From NCBI GenBank assembly GCA_024401395.1, contig JAKSLD010000007.1, positions 62,001-126,000 on the forward strand: 64,000 nucleotides of DNA. The letters run 5' to 3'. The notes under the pieces were generated by a model. The model was not told the origin of the DNA. It saw only the letters and a list, made by a program, of their open reading frames with translations, and ran no database searches. This DNA is from Bacteroidales bacterium. Its GTDB lineage: Bacteria > Bacteroidota > Bacteroidia > Bacteroidales > Marinilabiliaceae. The position numbers and the translations under genes were made by a program. Of this stretch, positions 45,680-54,320 are shown one piece after another; positions within the stretch are counted from its first letter, which is position 1, and every line of letters begins with the position of its first letter.

Positions 45680-46681
45680 CTAAAGGTTCTCAATCTCCTC
45701 TGCCGAAAGCCCCGTCATTAGCGCTATCTGGTCGCTAGGCATACCGTATGTTTTCAGGTTGGATGCAATCTCAAGCTGCTTTGTACGCTCGCCTTCTCTT
45801 TTCCCTTCCACTCTTCCTTCCACTCTTCCTTTTGCTTCCCCTATCGCTCTTCCTTCAGCTTCTCCCTTTGCTCTTCCTTCAGCTTCTCCTTTTGCTCTTC
45901 CTTCAGCTTCTCCTATTGCTCTCCCTTCTGCCATTCCCTTCGCCATACTAGTCTCTATAGCAATCCTCATCTTCTCCTTGCGAGAGAATTCCAAATTGTA
46001 TGCATCAAGATAGTGCTTATAACTTATGTCATAAGCAAGTCTATCCTCTGGCGACAGCTGATGATACTCAGCCACCTGCTCCAATCTCTTGAAGATCGGC
46101 ATATCTTCTGTATTTGTCAGTTGCTGCATGGTTCCCATGTTTTTCAGGTTATACATCCATGTGTCTAGTTTGGTTTCGCCTTGCAATGGCTCCTCTACAG
46201 TCAACGGAATCTGCAAGCATACCATACGTATCTTGTCAGAAAACGTCTCGTTTGTCGTAACATCAAAAAGCTTGATGTCATGTCGCAGTGATAAATCACT
46301 CCCTTCAAACAGTCCAAAGTTAGTAAAGATTATCGAATATACGGCTTTCAGGTTTACATAATGCCAGCCTTTGCCAGCTTCTCCCTGATTGGCTACATCT
46401 CTCGCCATGTAGTACACCATACGTTCCTTGAACCCCAGGGTACTCTCGTTCTGCATCTCTACGATAATCTTCTCACCACTGGACGTCGTACAGTGAATGT
46501 CGTAAATCACTGTCTTCCCTTCTTCGGAATCTCCCTTGATCTCTTTGTCTGAATAGACTAAATCCGTGAATTGCACCTCGCCCTCGAACAAGTCGTTCAA
46601 GAATGCAAGCAGAATGTCCTTGTTGCCAAAGATTCGCTTAAAGCCGAAATCAGTGAGCGGACAGATAAATCTCTTTTGCAT
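45680..46681 (-). CDS. Rpn family PD-(D/E)XK nuclease with repeat tail
   Basis: A 333-residue protein of the Rpn/transposase_31-like PDDEXK family. It opens with the hallmark PLTDFGFKRIFGNKDILLAFLND, and the nuclease core has YDIHCTTSSGEKIIVEMQNES (a D...ExQ pattern). The C-terminal part contains a tandem run of 8-residue repeats, EGRAIGEA and EGRAKGEA, which is a predicted charged helix, ending in an LxxLS-type helix (MTGLSAEEIENL). Rpn proteins are DNA endonucleases linked to recombination, and related ones act in phage defence. A -7 element TATATTTG lies upstream (46721-46714). Confidence 0.88.
   Translation of the reverse strand: MQKRFICPLTDFGFKRIFGNKDILLAFLNDLFEGEVQFTDLVYSDKEIKGDSEEGKTVIYDIHCTTSSGEKIIVEMQNESTLGFKERMVYYMARDVANQGEAGKGWHYVNLKAVYSIIFTNFGLFEGSDLSLRHDIKLFDVTTNETFSDKIRMVCLQIPLTVEEPLQGETKLDTWMYNLKNMGTMQQLTNTEDMPIFKRLEQVAEYHQLSPEDRLAYDISYKHYLDAYNLEFSRKEKMRIAIETSMAKGMAEGRAIGEAEGRAKGEAEGRAKGEAEGRAIGEAKGRVEGRVEGKREGERTKQLEIASNLKTYGMPSDQIALMTGLSAEEIENL
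45846..45941 (-). repeat. 24-bp tandem repeats in the Rpn-family gene
   Basis: Four consecutive 24-bp copies begin at 45846, 45870, 45894 and 45918 (GCTCTTCCTTCAGCTTCTCC plus 4 nt on the plus strand). They encode the EGRA(I/K)GEA repeats on the minus strand. Further degenerate copies extend towards 45800. Confidence 0.85.
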
Positions 46682-46954
46682 AGTAAAATGGTTAATTGAA
46701 TATTATATCACTGCAAATATATGAGAAATATATTGCCTCCCCAAAATATTATGACAAAAAAGACCGTGCCTGTATGTTTCAAAACGTCAACCAACAGGCG
46801 AATTATAGCACCATCCCTAAAATGACTCGTATGCACATTTTTGCATAAATATGTGCTGCAACATTACCTATATAATAGGTGTTAAGAACATAAATGCCCA
46901 TAATCTGCGTGCTTCCCCAAATAATCCGTATGCCCCAAACCAACCCCCAAAAAC

Positions 46955-46980
46955 AACAAAAGGTCGCCTCATGGCGACCT
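46955..46980 (-). terminator. Terminator after rubrerythrin
   Basis: On the minus strand, AGGTCGCC-ATGA-GGCGACCT (46980-46961) is followed by a T-rich run. The rest of the 46682-47009 spacer holds nothing recognisable. Confidence 0.8.
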
Positions 46981-47009
46981 CCTGCATTTATACTCAATAA
47001 GTTATCCTC

Positions 47010-47573
47010 TTACTTCTTGAAGTAGCGGTTGAACAATCCCTGGAATCCTGCACCATGACGTGCCTCGTCCTTCGCCATCTCATGTACTGAGTCGTGGATC
47101 GCGTCAAGGTTCAATTCTTTTGCTACCTTGGCAATGTCCATCTTGGCAGCACAAGCTCCTTCTTCGGCCAACATACGCTTCTCAAGGTTCGTCTTTGTGT
47201 CCCAAACAACCTCGCCAAGCATCTCTGCAAAACGTGATGCATGGTCTGCCTCCTCAAGCGCATAGCGCTTGAATGCCTCTGCTACCTCTGGATATCCCTC
47301 ACGGTCTGCCTGTCGGCTCATTGCAAGGTACATACCTACCTCTGTACACTCTCCCATGAAGTGGTCCTTGAGACCTTGTCTTACAAAATCTCCCTGCGCT
47401 CCCGCAGGAATCGCATCGGCAATTCCTAGCTCATGCTCTGTAACGAACTGTAGTCCTTTGCTCTCGTCCATCATCTTGAATTTTGATGCTGGTACCTTGC
47501 ACTGTGGGCACTTCTCTGGTGCGGCGTCACCCTCGTGTACATAGCCGCAAACTGAACAAATCCATTTAGCCAT
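47010..47573 (-). CDS. rbr: Rubrerythrin with N-terminal rubredoxin domain
   Basis: A 187-residue non-heme diiron peroxidase of the reverse-rubrerythrin layout. The N-terminal rubredoxin-like iron site ([20 protein letters not shown], residues 6-25) precedes a four-helix ferritin-like domain ([41 protein letters not shown]). It reduces hydrogen peroxide in anaerobes using NADH-derived electrons. A -7 element TATATTTG (47635-47628) lies about 50 nt upstream. It is a single-gene unit with its own terminator. Confidence 0.93.
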   Translation of the reverse strand: MAKWICSVCGYVHEGDAAPEKCPQCKVPASKFKMMDESKGLQFVTEHELGIADAIPAGAQGDFVRQGLKDHFMGECTEVGMYLAMSRQADREGYPEVAEAFKRYALEEADHASRFAEMLGEVVWDTKTNLEKRMLAEEGACAAKMDIAKVAKELNLDAIHDSVHEMAKDEARHGAGFQGLFNRYFKK

Positions 47574-47710
47574 GATTTCTCTGTATTGTTATTATTGTTA
47601 TTTGTATTGTTCCGAACTCTAATAACGCAAATATACACATTTTTCTCATAAATCTTCGGCTGTTCCTGACTGAACCGGATTCGTATTATCCACTCTTCTT
47701 ATGGCGCGTA

Positions 47711-47773
47711 ATTAAAAATTTACGATGAACAAGGGACTATTAAGGGACTATCATAGGATTAGCATACCCTCAA
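47711..47773 (+). repeat. Headed 11-nt repeat array (first of two)
   Basis: The head ATTAAAAATTTACGATGAA (47711-47729) is followed by CAAGGGACTAT, TAAGGGACTAT, CATAGGATTAG and CATACCCTCAA. This is the cleanest example of the consensus NAAGGGACTAN. Confidence 0.75.
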
Positions 47774-47830
47774 TCATACACAATCATAGCCGCAACCTCT
47801 CCTCTTTTTTGGGGCAGCGTCGGGGACGAA

Positions 47831-47905
47831 AATAAAAAAATTGCGATGAAACTTATACTTCCCTTAGACTAGAAAGGGACTTGCAAGGGGTTGGCAAAGG
47901 ACCAC
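47831..47905 (+). repeat. Headed 11-nt repeat array (second of two)
   Basis: The head AATAAAAAAATTGCGATGAA (47831-47850) is followed by ACTTATACTTC, CCTTAGACTAG, AAAGGGACTTG, CAAGGGGTTGG and CAAAGGACCAC. With the array at 47711 it fills much of the 47574-48022 spacer. A -7 element TAATTTTG (47985-47992) for prs follows. Confidence 0.75.
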
Positions 47906-48022
47906 AATTCAACGTGTTTATAGCTCCTATCATTAAAATATTATAAATTTATCTATGCCCGTTAGGTCAATGAAAAGAATTGACTAATTTTGCACACATA
48001 ACAAGAACAACCTTTTATACAA

Positions 48023-48967
48023 ATGCAACCTCAATCGTCAGTCAAAATCTTTTCTGGTACTAATACTATGTACCTCGCAGAGAAGATTGCAGCAGCTTTC
48101 GGCCAGGAACTCGGCCTGGTTCACAAGATTGATTTCTCTGATGGTGAATACACCGTGAAGTTCGATGAAACAATTCGCGGATCTCATGTATTCCTCATCC
48201 AAAGCACATTCCCACCAGCCGATAATCTCTTCGAACTCCTGATGATGATTGATGCTGCTAAGCGTGCATCAGCAGCTAGCATCGTAGCCGTTATCCCTTA
48301 TTTCGGCTATGCTCGCCAGGATCGTAAGGATCAGCCTCGTGTAGCTATCGGTGCTAAACTCGTCGCCGACCTTCTCACAGCTGCAGGCGTGGACCGTATC
48401 ATTACTATGGATCTCCACGCTGATCAGATTCAGGGCTTCTTCAATATCCCTGTAGATCACCTATATTCTTCGACAGTATTCGTTCCTTATATCGAGAAGC
48501 TCGGCCTTGAGGACATGGTAATGGCTTCGCCTGATGCCGGTGGCTCAAAGCGTGCTCACTCCTATTCTAAGCATTTCGATACTCCTCTCGTAATCTGTAA
48601 CAAGCACCGCCCTCGTCCAAACGTTGTAGGCGAAATGCGTGTCATCGGCGACGTGAAGGGTAAGAACGTTATCCTCCTCGATGATATGATCGATACAGCA
48701 GGTACTCTTACCGCAGCTGCAGATAAGATGATCGAAGAGGGCGCTCTCAGCGTACGCGCTTTCGCTTCTCACGGCGTATTGTCTGGCCCAGCTATCGATA
48801 ATATCGAGAAGTCTAATATCACAGGCGTATATATCACAGACTCAATTCCAATGAAGCGCCCTTGCAGCAAAGTGCAGGTGCTTAGCGTTGCCGATATGTT
48901 CGCTGAGACTATCGCTTGCGTATATAACAACGAAACTATAGCAAGACATTTCGTATTTAGAAAATAA
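48023..48967 (+). CDS. prs: Ribose-phosphate pyrophosphokinase
   Basis: A 314-residue PRPP synthetase that transfers pyrophosphate from ATP to ribose 5-phosphate. Motifs include FSDGEYTVKFDETIRG, PYFGYARQDRK (the ATP loop), TMDLHADQIQGFF, SPDAGGSKRA and the PRPP-binding VILLDDMIDTAGTL. It feeds purine, pyrimidine, histidine, tryptophan and NAD synthesis. Length is normal. It is followed about 110 nt later by the L25 gene. Confidence 0.97.
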   Translation: MQPQSSVKIFSGTNTMYLAEKIAAAFGQELGLVHKIDFSDGEYTVKFDETIRGSHVFLIQSTFPPADNLFELLMMIDAAKRASAASIVAVIPYFGYARQDRKDQPRVAIGAKLVADLLTAAGVDRIITMDLHADQIQGFFNIPVDHLYSSTVFVPYIEKLGLEDMVMASPDAGGSKRAHSYSKHFDTPLVICNKHRPRPNVVGEMRVIGDVKGKNVILLDDMIDTAGTLTAAADKMIEEGALSVRAFASHGVLSGPAIDNIEKSNITGVYITDSIPMKRPCSKVQVLSVADMFAETIACVYNNETIARHFVFRK

Positions 48968-49075
48968 ATAAGTACTTTTGTACCCGCAATTAATGCCCGT
49001 TCTTAGTGTGATGGGAGATTAAGTGCAATAAATACTTAATTTTGAGTAACACAATTTATTAAAACTAACATTAAA

Positions 49076-49645
49076 ATGCAGACTTTTGATCTAAGCGTTT
49101 CTAAGCGCGAAGTTGCAGGCAAGAAGGCTATCAAGGCTCTTCGTGTTGAGGAGAAGATCCCAGCTATCCTCTACGGTGGTGAGAAGGAAATCGCAGTTGC
49201 AGTTTCTGAGGCAGCTGTTAAGAACCTTATCTGGACACCAAACATCTACATCGTTAACCTTTCTGTAGACGGTGAGATGCACCAGGCTATCCTCAAGGAT
49301 ATCCAGTTCCACCCAGTATCTGGTAAGATCCTCCACATCGACTTCCTCGAGGTTCTCCCTAATAAGCCTGTTACAATCGCTATCCCAGTTGTTCTCGAGG
49401 GTAACTCTGAGGGCGTTAAGGCTGGTGGTAAGCTTCAGCTTGAGATGCGTAAGCTCAATGTTCGTGGTCTTTCTAAGGACCTCCCTGATACTCTTAAGAT
49501 CGATATCACAAACCTCGGCCTCGGTAAGGTTATCAAGGTTGGTGAGCTCTCATACGAGAATCTTGAGGTATTGAACGCTAAGCAGGCTGTTGTTGTAGCT
49601 GTTAAGCTCACACGTGCAGCTCGTGCAGCAGCTGAGGCTAAGTAA
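49076..49645 (+). CDS. rplY: 50S ribosomal protein L25/general stress protein Ctc
   Basis: A 189-residue L25 of the long, Ctc-like type: an N-terminal 5S-rRNA-binding domain (about residues 1-90, RIPAILYGG-like block EEKIPAILYGGEKEI) and a C-terminal TL5/CTC beta domain (GKLQLEMRKLNVRGLSKDLP). Two -7-like elements (TACTTTTG at 48973, TAATTTTG at 49037) lie upstream, so it may have its own promoter as well as read-through from prs. A terminator follows. Confidence 0.95.
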   Translation: MQTFDLSVSKREVAGKKAIKALRVEEKIPAILYGGEKEIAVAVSEAAVKNLIWTPNIYIVNLSVDGEMHQAILKDIQFHPVSGKILHIDFLEVLPNKPVTIAIPVVLEGNSEGVKAGGKLQLEMRKLNVRGLSKDLPDTLKIDITNLGLGKVIKVGELSYENLEVLNAKQAVVVAVKLTRAARAAAEAK

Positions 49646-49673
49646 TCTGAGCCCAGTAGCAAAAACAATACGT

Positions 49674-49707
49674 AGCCTTGTGGGTTATCTCCCACAGGGC
49701 TTTTTTA
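49674..49707 (+). terminator. Terminator after rplY
   Basis: An 11-bp stem (AGCCTTGTGGG at 49674-49684, CCCACAGGGCT at 49691-49701) is followed by TTTTTATTT. Confidence 0.88.
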
Positions 49708-49717
49708 TTTCTTTCCA

Positions 49718-49750
49718 CTTGAGCTTATTCAACATTTATTGCTATCTTTG
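49718..49750 (+). promoter_or_regulatory. Promoter of the GH5 gene
   Basis: CTTG (one mismatch to TTTG) at 49718-49721, a 21-nt spacer, and TATCTTTG at 49743-49750. Confidence 0.65.
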
Positions 49751-49802
49751 TACTTGTATTTAACACAGCATAACGGTATTAAATCAACTAACATAACTTA
49801 TA

Positions 49803-51791
49803 ATGAAGAGATTGTTCCTGACATTTGTTTCTTGCCTCGCAATGGCAACGTGCTTGTCGTTGGTGTCGTGTGGTAAGGATGAACCAACCGTAATTGATTT
49901 GAGTGGCGGCACTGAGACTCCCGATGAACCTGAAAATCCCGACGAACCTGATGACTCGTCTGGACAACGTGAATATGGCGGCACTTTGCCTGTTCTCCAT
50001 ACTGATGGCCGCTGGCTGTGCGATGAATCGGGTGAACATGTCAATCTCCATGGCTTCTGGCAGACTTATACTCCTTGGTTCAATGGCGGCGCCTGGGGCG
50101 AGAATAACTGGGGCGGTAAGGACTATGAAGCTTGCGTGGCTTATAATAAGCGTATCATCGATGATATCGTGGCTAGTGGCATCAAGGTCGATTTTATGCG
50201 TATGCACCTCGATCCTTATTGGTTCATCTCTGATGGCAGGGGCGATGCCGCTGTGTCTAAATACTTCTCTACTTCTCTTATGAAGGATTATTTCGAGAAG
50301 GTGTATCTCCCTATCATTAAGCATTGTAATTCTAAGGGTCTCTATGTCGTCCTCCGTCCTTACCCTTGTGGCGAGGAGAAGACGGATAACCTTAAGTATG
50401 GCGACGGATTCTTTAAGTTGCTCGAGGAGATGTGGACCTATTTTAGCCTTCATACCTATATCCGTAATAATTCTGATGTTATGTTCGAATTGATGAACGA
50501 GCCTGTCGGTATCGATGCTAGCCAGGATGGTGGCGATAGGGCTAAGGCTGTGTCTCGTTATATGCAGCATTTCATCGACTTGATTCGTAATAAGTGCCAG
50601 AATATTATCTGGGTACCGGGCCTTACATGGCAGCAGGAGTATAATTCTTTCGTCAGCTATCCTCTTAAGGGGTCTAACCTTGGTTTTGCTGTTCACTGCT
50701 ACCCGGGTTGGTATGGTAGCGATGCTGAGTCGTCTACTGGCGAGAATGGTGGTAATATGGGTCAAGGCGTAGGTGGCGGCTATGAGGCTTTCCAGGCTGG
50801 ATGGAATAAGAGCCTGAGCGCAGCAGCGGAACTTCATCCTATCATGATTACCGAGATGGACTGGGCTTCTGCAACTTACAACAAGACTTGGGGTAAGAGC
50901 TTCACTGGTATGGCTGGAGGTGCCGGCTTTGGCGCTAACTTTAAATACATAATGGATAAGTGTGGTAATGTAAGCTACATGACTTTTACAGCTCCTAATG
51001 ATTTGGCTCTTTTCCCTACTGAGTCTGCTAAGTCTTATACTAATTACTGGAACGACCCGGAGGCTTGCCCTTGGCAGATCTACCACTGGTTCGAGGAGTA
51101 TGCTCAGGGGCGTGTTCAGCCTGAGTCTGCCGACTATATCCAGATAGGTTGCCAGACCGCAGAATTGAATATGGTTAAGGGTAAGCAGTTTACTCTCATC
51201 GTTAATGCTGTCAGAAATAAGGTTGTATTCCCTCTTCAGTCTGGTGTGGAGTTTTCTTCTTCTGACCCTTCTGTCGCTCGTGTCGATGGTGATAAGCTTA
51301 TAGCTGAGGCTAATGGTGTGACTACCATTACTGCTTCTGCTCTTGGTTGCACCACTACTCTCAAGGTTGTCGTCTCCCCTAAGGCTGTCGTAGAGGCTAC
51401 TTTTCCATTCGAGAAGGGTAAGTTCAATACTGATATCTGGGAGAAGGGCTCTATGAATGTGGATGATATGACCTTTACTACTGGTCAGTATGGCTTTGCC
51501 GGTTGGCAGTATTCTCCTGCAGCCGATATCTCTGGTCATAAGTATATCGTAGTGAAACTTGGCAATAAGACTGATTTTACTGGCCAGCCTTCTTTCCGTC
51601 TCTTCGATAATGGCTATTGGGATGGCGCTGCGGAATATAGCATAACGAGCAGCGATGAGGTTAAGATTGAAATTTCTACTATCAAGCGTGCCGATGGCAG
51701 TGGTTTCGATACTGGTCACGTTACCATTATTGGTTTTTGGACCCTCGGATCTAAGACTGTCCAACTTGAGGATATTCACTTCGAGGACTAG
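49803..51791 (+). CDS. GH5 endoglucanase-like multidomain lipoprotein
   Basis: A 662-residue lipoprotein (lipobox LVSC, Cys about residue 23) with an acidic Pro/Glu/Asp linker (about 35-58). A GH5-type barrel follows, with acid/base FELMNEPVG (Glu233) and nucleophile IMITEMDWAS (Glu351). Next is a BIG2-like immunoglobulin domain (about 445-530, FSSSDPSVARVDGDKLIAEA). The C-terminal beta-sandwich (about 535-662) is probably carbohydrate-binding. GH5 enzymes cut beta-1,4-glucan, mannan or xyloglucan backbones; the subfamily is not clear. It stands alone with its own promoter, 8 kb from the PUL. Confidence 0.92.
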   Translation: MKRLFLTFVSCLAMATCLSLVSCGKDEPTVIDLSGGTETPDEPENPDEPDDSSGQREYGGTLPVLHTDGRWLCDESGEHVNLHGFWQTYTPWFNGGAWGENNWGGKDYEACVAYNKRIIDDIVASGIKVDFMRMHLDPYWFISDGRGDAAVSKYFSTSLMKDYFEKVYLPIIKHCNSKGLYVVLRPYPCGEEKTDNLKYGDGFFKLLEEMWTYFSLHTYIRNNSDVMFELMNEPVGIDASQDGGDRAKAVSRYMQHFIDLIRNKCQNIIWVPGLTWQQEYNSFVSYPLKGSNLGFAVHCYPGWYGSDAESSTGENGGNMGQGVGGGYEAFQAGWNKSLSAAAELHPIMITEMDWASATYNKTWGKSFTGMAGGAGFGANFKYIMDKCGNVSYMTFTAPNDLALFPTESAKSYTNYWNDPEACPWQIYHWFEEYAQGRVQPESADYIQIGCQTAELNMVKGKQFTLIVNAVRNKVVFPLQSGVEFSSSDPSVARVDGDKLIAEANGVTTITASALGCTTTLKVVVSPKAVVEATFPFEKGKFNTDIWEKGSMNVDDMTFTTGQYGFAGWQYSPAADISGHKYIVVKLGNKTDFTGQPSFRLFDNGYWDGAAEYSITSSDEVKIEISTIKRADGSGFDTGHVTIIGFWTLGSKTVQLEDIHFED

Positions 51792-51846
51792 TTCTGGCTA
51801 CGTATTATACTTAATTTGTACCTTTTGCTCACTTTTTTATCATCAA

Positions 51847-51879
51847 TTTGTGCTAGTTCAAAAATAGTTTGTAACTTTG
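51847..51879 (+). promoter_or_regulatory. Promoter of the Phe/Tyr operon leader
   Basis: TTTG at 51847-51850, a 21-nt spacer, and TAACTTTG at 51872-51879. Transcription would start near 51885, giving a leader RNA of about 220 nt before the first enzyme gene. Confidence 0.8.
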
Positions 51880-51936
51880 CAGTGTTGTCTGATGGTATAA
51901 TCAACAGCAATAAGGACAATTAGATATCAATAAGCT

Positions 51937-52005
51937 ATGTCAAATAAGCGATTTTACTACGGTTATTCCTTTTACTTTTTTGGTTATTATCCAAAAGAGC
52001 AGTGA
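51937..52005 (+). CDS. Phe/Tyr-rich leader peptide of the aromatic operon
   Basis: A 22-codon reading frame (MSNKRFYYGYSFY to PKEQ, then TGA) has four Phe (residues 6, 12, 14, 15) and six Tyr (7, 8, 10, 13, 17, 18). Ten of its 22 residues are thus the end products of the operon that follows. Such density is not expected by chance. It lies between a clear promoter and an intrinsic terminator. The stop codon falls inside the segment that can pair with the left arm of that terminator. It is the likely sensor of charged tRNA-Phe and tRNA-Tyr in ribosome-mediated attenuation. Translation is inferred. Confidence 0.88.
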   Translation: MSNKRFYYGYSFYFFGYYPKEQ

Positions 52006-52090
52006 GCGATATACCATAGTCGAAGCTTATGAGGCATAAGACAATAGAACAAAGCTCACTGGACTAGAAAAGTCAGTGAGCTTTCTTTTT
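52000..52090 (+). promoter_or_regulatory. Transcription attenuator with antiterminator
   Basis: The terminator stem is 52051-52065 with 52071-52084 (14 pairs, one bulged G) followed by CTTTTT. CAGTGAGC at 52000-52007, over the leader stop codon, is exactly complementary to GCTCACTG at 52054-52061 in the terminator left arm and can form an antiterminator. A perfect hairpin CTTATG-AGG-CATAAG (52026-52040) lies between them. Stalling at Phe/Tyr codons would free the first segment and allow read-through into the enzyme genes from 52106. Confidence 0.85.
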
Positions 52091-52105
52091 AGATTATATT
52101 TATAG

Positions 52106-52969
52106 ATGAAACGAGTAGCTATACAAGGTGTAGAGGGCGCTAATCACCAGATCGCAGCAGAGGAGTATTTCCAGGGGGAAGAAGTACAGGTTGTACCATG
52201 CAATACTTTTCCAGAACTTTTTCAGGCTGTCCGTGAAGATGATTCTCTCTATGGAATAGTAGCAATAGAGAATACTTTGGTTGGTTCTATCAATTCCAAC
52301 TATACTCTCCTCCACGAGAGTGGTTTGTCTGTAATCGGAGAGTATAAGCTCCGTATAAAGCACAACCTTATGGCTCTCCCAGGCGTGAAGATTGAGGATC
52401 TTACCGAGGTTCACTCTCATCCAATGGCTCTCGCTCAGTGCGCTCCTTTCTTCCGTAAATATCCTAATATCCGCCTCATCGAGTCTGATGATACTGCCGC
52501 TTCTGCTAAAGAGGTTGCCGAAAAGGGCCTCAAGCACGTTGGCGCAATAGCTCCTAAAATCGCAGCTAATCTATATGGTCTTAATATCCTCGCTAAGGGT
52601 ATCGAGACTAATAAGAAGAATTTTACCCGCTTCCTTGTCGTGAAGGACGACCGCTCTCATATCGAGACGGCAGAACTTCTTCAGAAGAATAAGATTAACC
52701 GTTCGTCGGTCGTATTCTCTCTTCCTCAGGCTCGCGAAGTCGGTTCTTTGTCTAAAATCCTCACAGTCCTCGCTTTCTATGGCTTGAACTTGTCTAAGAT
52801 ACAGTCTAACCCTGTAGTCGGACACGAGTGGGAGTATCTGTTCTATATCGATCTCACTTTCGATAATTATACACGATATATTCAGGCTCTCGATGCCGTA
52901 CGACCTTTGTGTGGAACACTGACAGTCTTGGGTGAGTACGAGATGGGCCGTCAGAGTCACGAGGAATAA
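52106..52969 (+). CDS. pheA: Prephenate dehydratase
   Basis: A 287-residue monofunctional prephenate dehydratase (phenylpyruvate formation). The catalytic domain has IQGVEGANHQIAAEEYF, the VAIENTLVGSINSNYTLLHE block and the NFTRFLVV signature containing the catalytic Thr. A C-terminal ACT domain (VVFSLPQAREVGSLSKILTV, LSKIQSNPVVGHEWEYLFYI) suggests feedback control by Phe. It lacks a chorismate mutase domain, which is carried by the third gene of the operon. It is the first gene after the attenuator. Confidence 0.95.
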   Translation: MKRVAIQGVEGANHQIAAEEYFQGEEVQVVPCNTFPELFQAVREDDSLYGIVAIENTLVGSINSNYTLLHESGLSVIGEYKLRIKHNLMALPGVKIEDLTEVHSHPMALAQCAPFFRKYPNIRLIESDDTAASAKEVAEKGLKHVGAIAPKIAANLYGLNILAKGIETNKKNFTRFLVVKDDRSHIETAELLQKNKINRSSVVFSLPQAREVGSLSKILTVLAFYGLNLSKIQSNPVVGHEWEYLFYIDLTFDNYTRYIQALDAVRPLCGTLTVLGEYEMGRQSHEE

Positions 52970-52975
52970 TTATAC

Positions 52976-53030
52976 ATAAGGTCTTCCCCGAGTCTTCCCC
53001 GAGTTTAGCCCGAGTGTAGCCAAAGGGTAG
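52976..53030 (+). repeat. 11-nt repeat array between pheA and the aminotransferase gene
   Basis: Units ATAAGGTCTTC, CCCGAGTCTTC, CCCGAGTTTAG, CCCGAGTGTAG and CCAAAGGGTAG in perfect 11-nt phase, without an A-rich head. It shares CCCGAGTGTAG with the array at 27322. Confidence 0.75.
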
Positions 53031-53062
53031 AATTACACACACCGATTAATATTTATACAGCA

Positions 53063-54226
53063 ATGATAATTGAACCAGCACAACGAGTAGCAAATGTACA
53101 GGAGTACTACTTCTCGCGCAATAATCGCCGTCTGGACGATCTCCGCTCCAAAGGCGTAGATGTAATCAATCTTGGTATAGGTAGCCCTGATATGCCGCCT
53201 CCAGCTAACGTAATCAATACTCTCGCAGAGGCAGCCGCTCAGCCAAACGCTCACGGCTATCAGTCATACGTAGGTATCCCTGCTTTGCGCGAGGGTTATG
53301 CTGAGTGGTACAACCGTTGCTATGGGGTTCAGCTCGACCCGAAGAATGAGATTCTTCCTCTTATCGGTTCTAAGGAGGGTATCTTCCATATCTCTATGGC
53401 TTTCCTTAATCCTGGTGATGGTGTTTTGGTACCAGACCCTGGTTATCCTACATATTCTTCGGTGTCTAACCTCGTAGGTGCTAAGGTTATCAAGTATAAA
53501 CTCTATGAGCACCTTAATTGGCAGCCTGATTTCGACGAGTTGGAGAAACTTGATCTCTCTGGCGTCAAGATTATGTGGATCAATTACCCTAATATGCCTA
53601 CTGGTGCCCCTGCTACAATGGAGCTCTACCAGAAGATAGTGGATTTCGGTCGCAAGCATAATATCCTTATCTGTAACGATAACCCTTATAGCTTCATCCT
53701 CCACAAGGAGCCTATCTCGCTTCTCTCTGTTCCTGGAGCTAAGGATGTGGCTATCGAGCTTAACTCAATGTCTAAGGCTCATAATATGGCTGGATGGCGT
53801 TTCGGTATGGCTGCTTCTAACGCTGAGATCATCAATGTCGTCCTCCGCGTGAAGTCTAATATGGACTCTGGCGTATTCAAGCCTATGCAGCTGGCAGCTG
53901 TCGAGGCCCTTAAGTTGGATAAGGCTTGGTTTGCTGAACTCAACGCTAAGTATCGTGAGCGCCAGCAGTCGGCTTTCGCTATCATGGAGGCTCTCGGCTG
54001 TTCTTTCGATAAGAATCAGGGCGGTCTCTTCGTTTGGGCTCGCGTTCCTGATAAGTATAAGAATGGCGAGGAACTCTCGGATAAGGTCCTCTATGGTACT
54101 GGTGTATTCATCACTCCAGGCTTCATCTTCGGCTCTCAGGGCGACCGTTTCATCCGTATCTCCCTTTGCGCTAAAGTCGAGGTCTTTAATGAGGCTCTCG
54201 CTCGTATCCAAAAGTTGGAATTGTAA
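53063..54226 (+). CDS. Class I/II aminotransferase, probably aromatic
   Basis: A 387-residue fold-type I PLP aminotransferase. The PLP lysine is Lys238 in SMSKAHNMAGWRFGMA, with NLGIGSPDMPPP, YPTYSSVSNLVGAKV and ICNDNPYSFI blocks also seen. By sequence it resembles LL-diaminopimelate/aspartate-type enzymes. Its place between prephenate dehydratase and DAHP synthase makes conversion of phenylpyruvate and hydroxyphenylpyruvate to Phe and Tyr the likely role. Substrate preference is inferred from context. Confidence 0.88.
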   Translation: MIIEPAQRVANVQEYYFSRNNRRLDDLRSKGVDVINLGIGSPDMPPPANVINTLAEAAAQPNAHGYQSYVGIPALREGYAEWYNRCYGVQLDPKNEILPLIGSKEGIFHISMAFLNPGDGVLVPDPGYPTYSSVSNLVGAKVIKYKLYEHLNWQPDFDELEKLDLSGVKIMWINYPNMPTGAPATMELYQKIVDFGRKHNILICNDNPYSFILHKEPISLLSVPGAKDVAIELNSMSKAHNMAGWRFGMAASNAEIINVVLRVKSNMDSGVFKPMQLAAVEALKLDKAWFAELNAKYRERQQSAFAIMEALGCSFDKNQGGLFVWARVPDKYKNGEELSDKVLYGTGVFITPGFIFGSQGDRFIRISLCAKVEVFNEALARIQKLEL

Positions 54227-54276
54227 TAGTCACAAATATTATAGTATAGATAATTTTTATTGATTTTTGATTGCTT

Positions 54277-54320
54277 ACGCTTCCTTGATGCTCCCTTAAC
54301 GTTCCCTTAAGGCTCCCTTA
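54277..54320 (+). repeat. 11-nt repeat array between the aminotransferase and DAHP synthase genes
   Basis: Units ACGCTTCCTTG, ATGCTCCCTTA, ACGTTCCCTTA and AGGCTCCCTTA: four consecutive copies, three nearly identical. It is the least degenerate array in the window. Confidence 0.8.

Noticed and set aside
45748-46013. Plus-strand Leu/Pro/Ser-rich frames opposite the Rpn repeat tail
   Set aside because: They arise from the 24-bp repeats on the opposite strand; the sense product continues a recognisable nuclease.
49788-51779. A 663-codon minus-strand frame opposite the whole GH5 gene
   Set aside because: It is a mirror of strong codon bias in the GH5 gene (few reverse stops). Its product has no domain and odd composition, while the sense strand has catalytic motifs, a signal peptide and a promoter.
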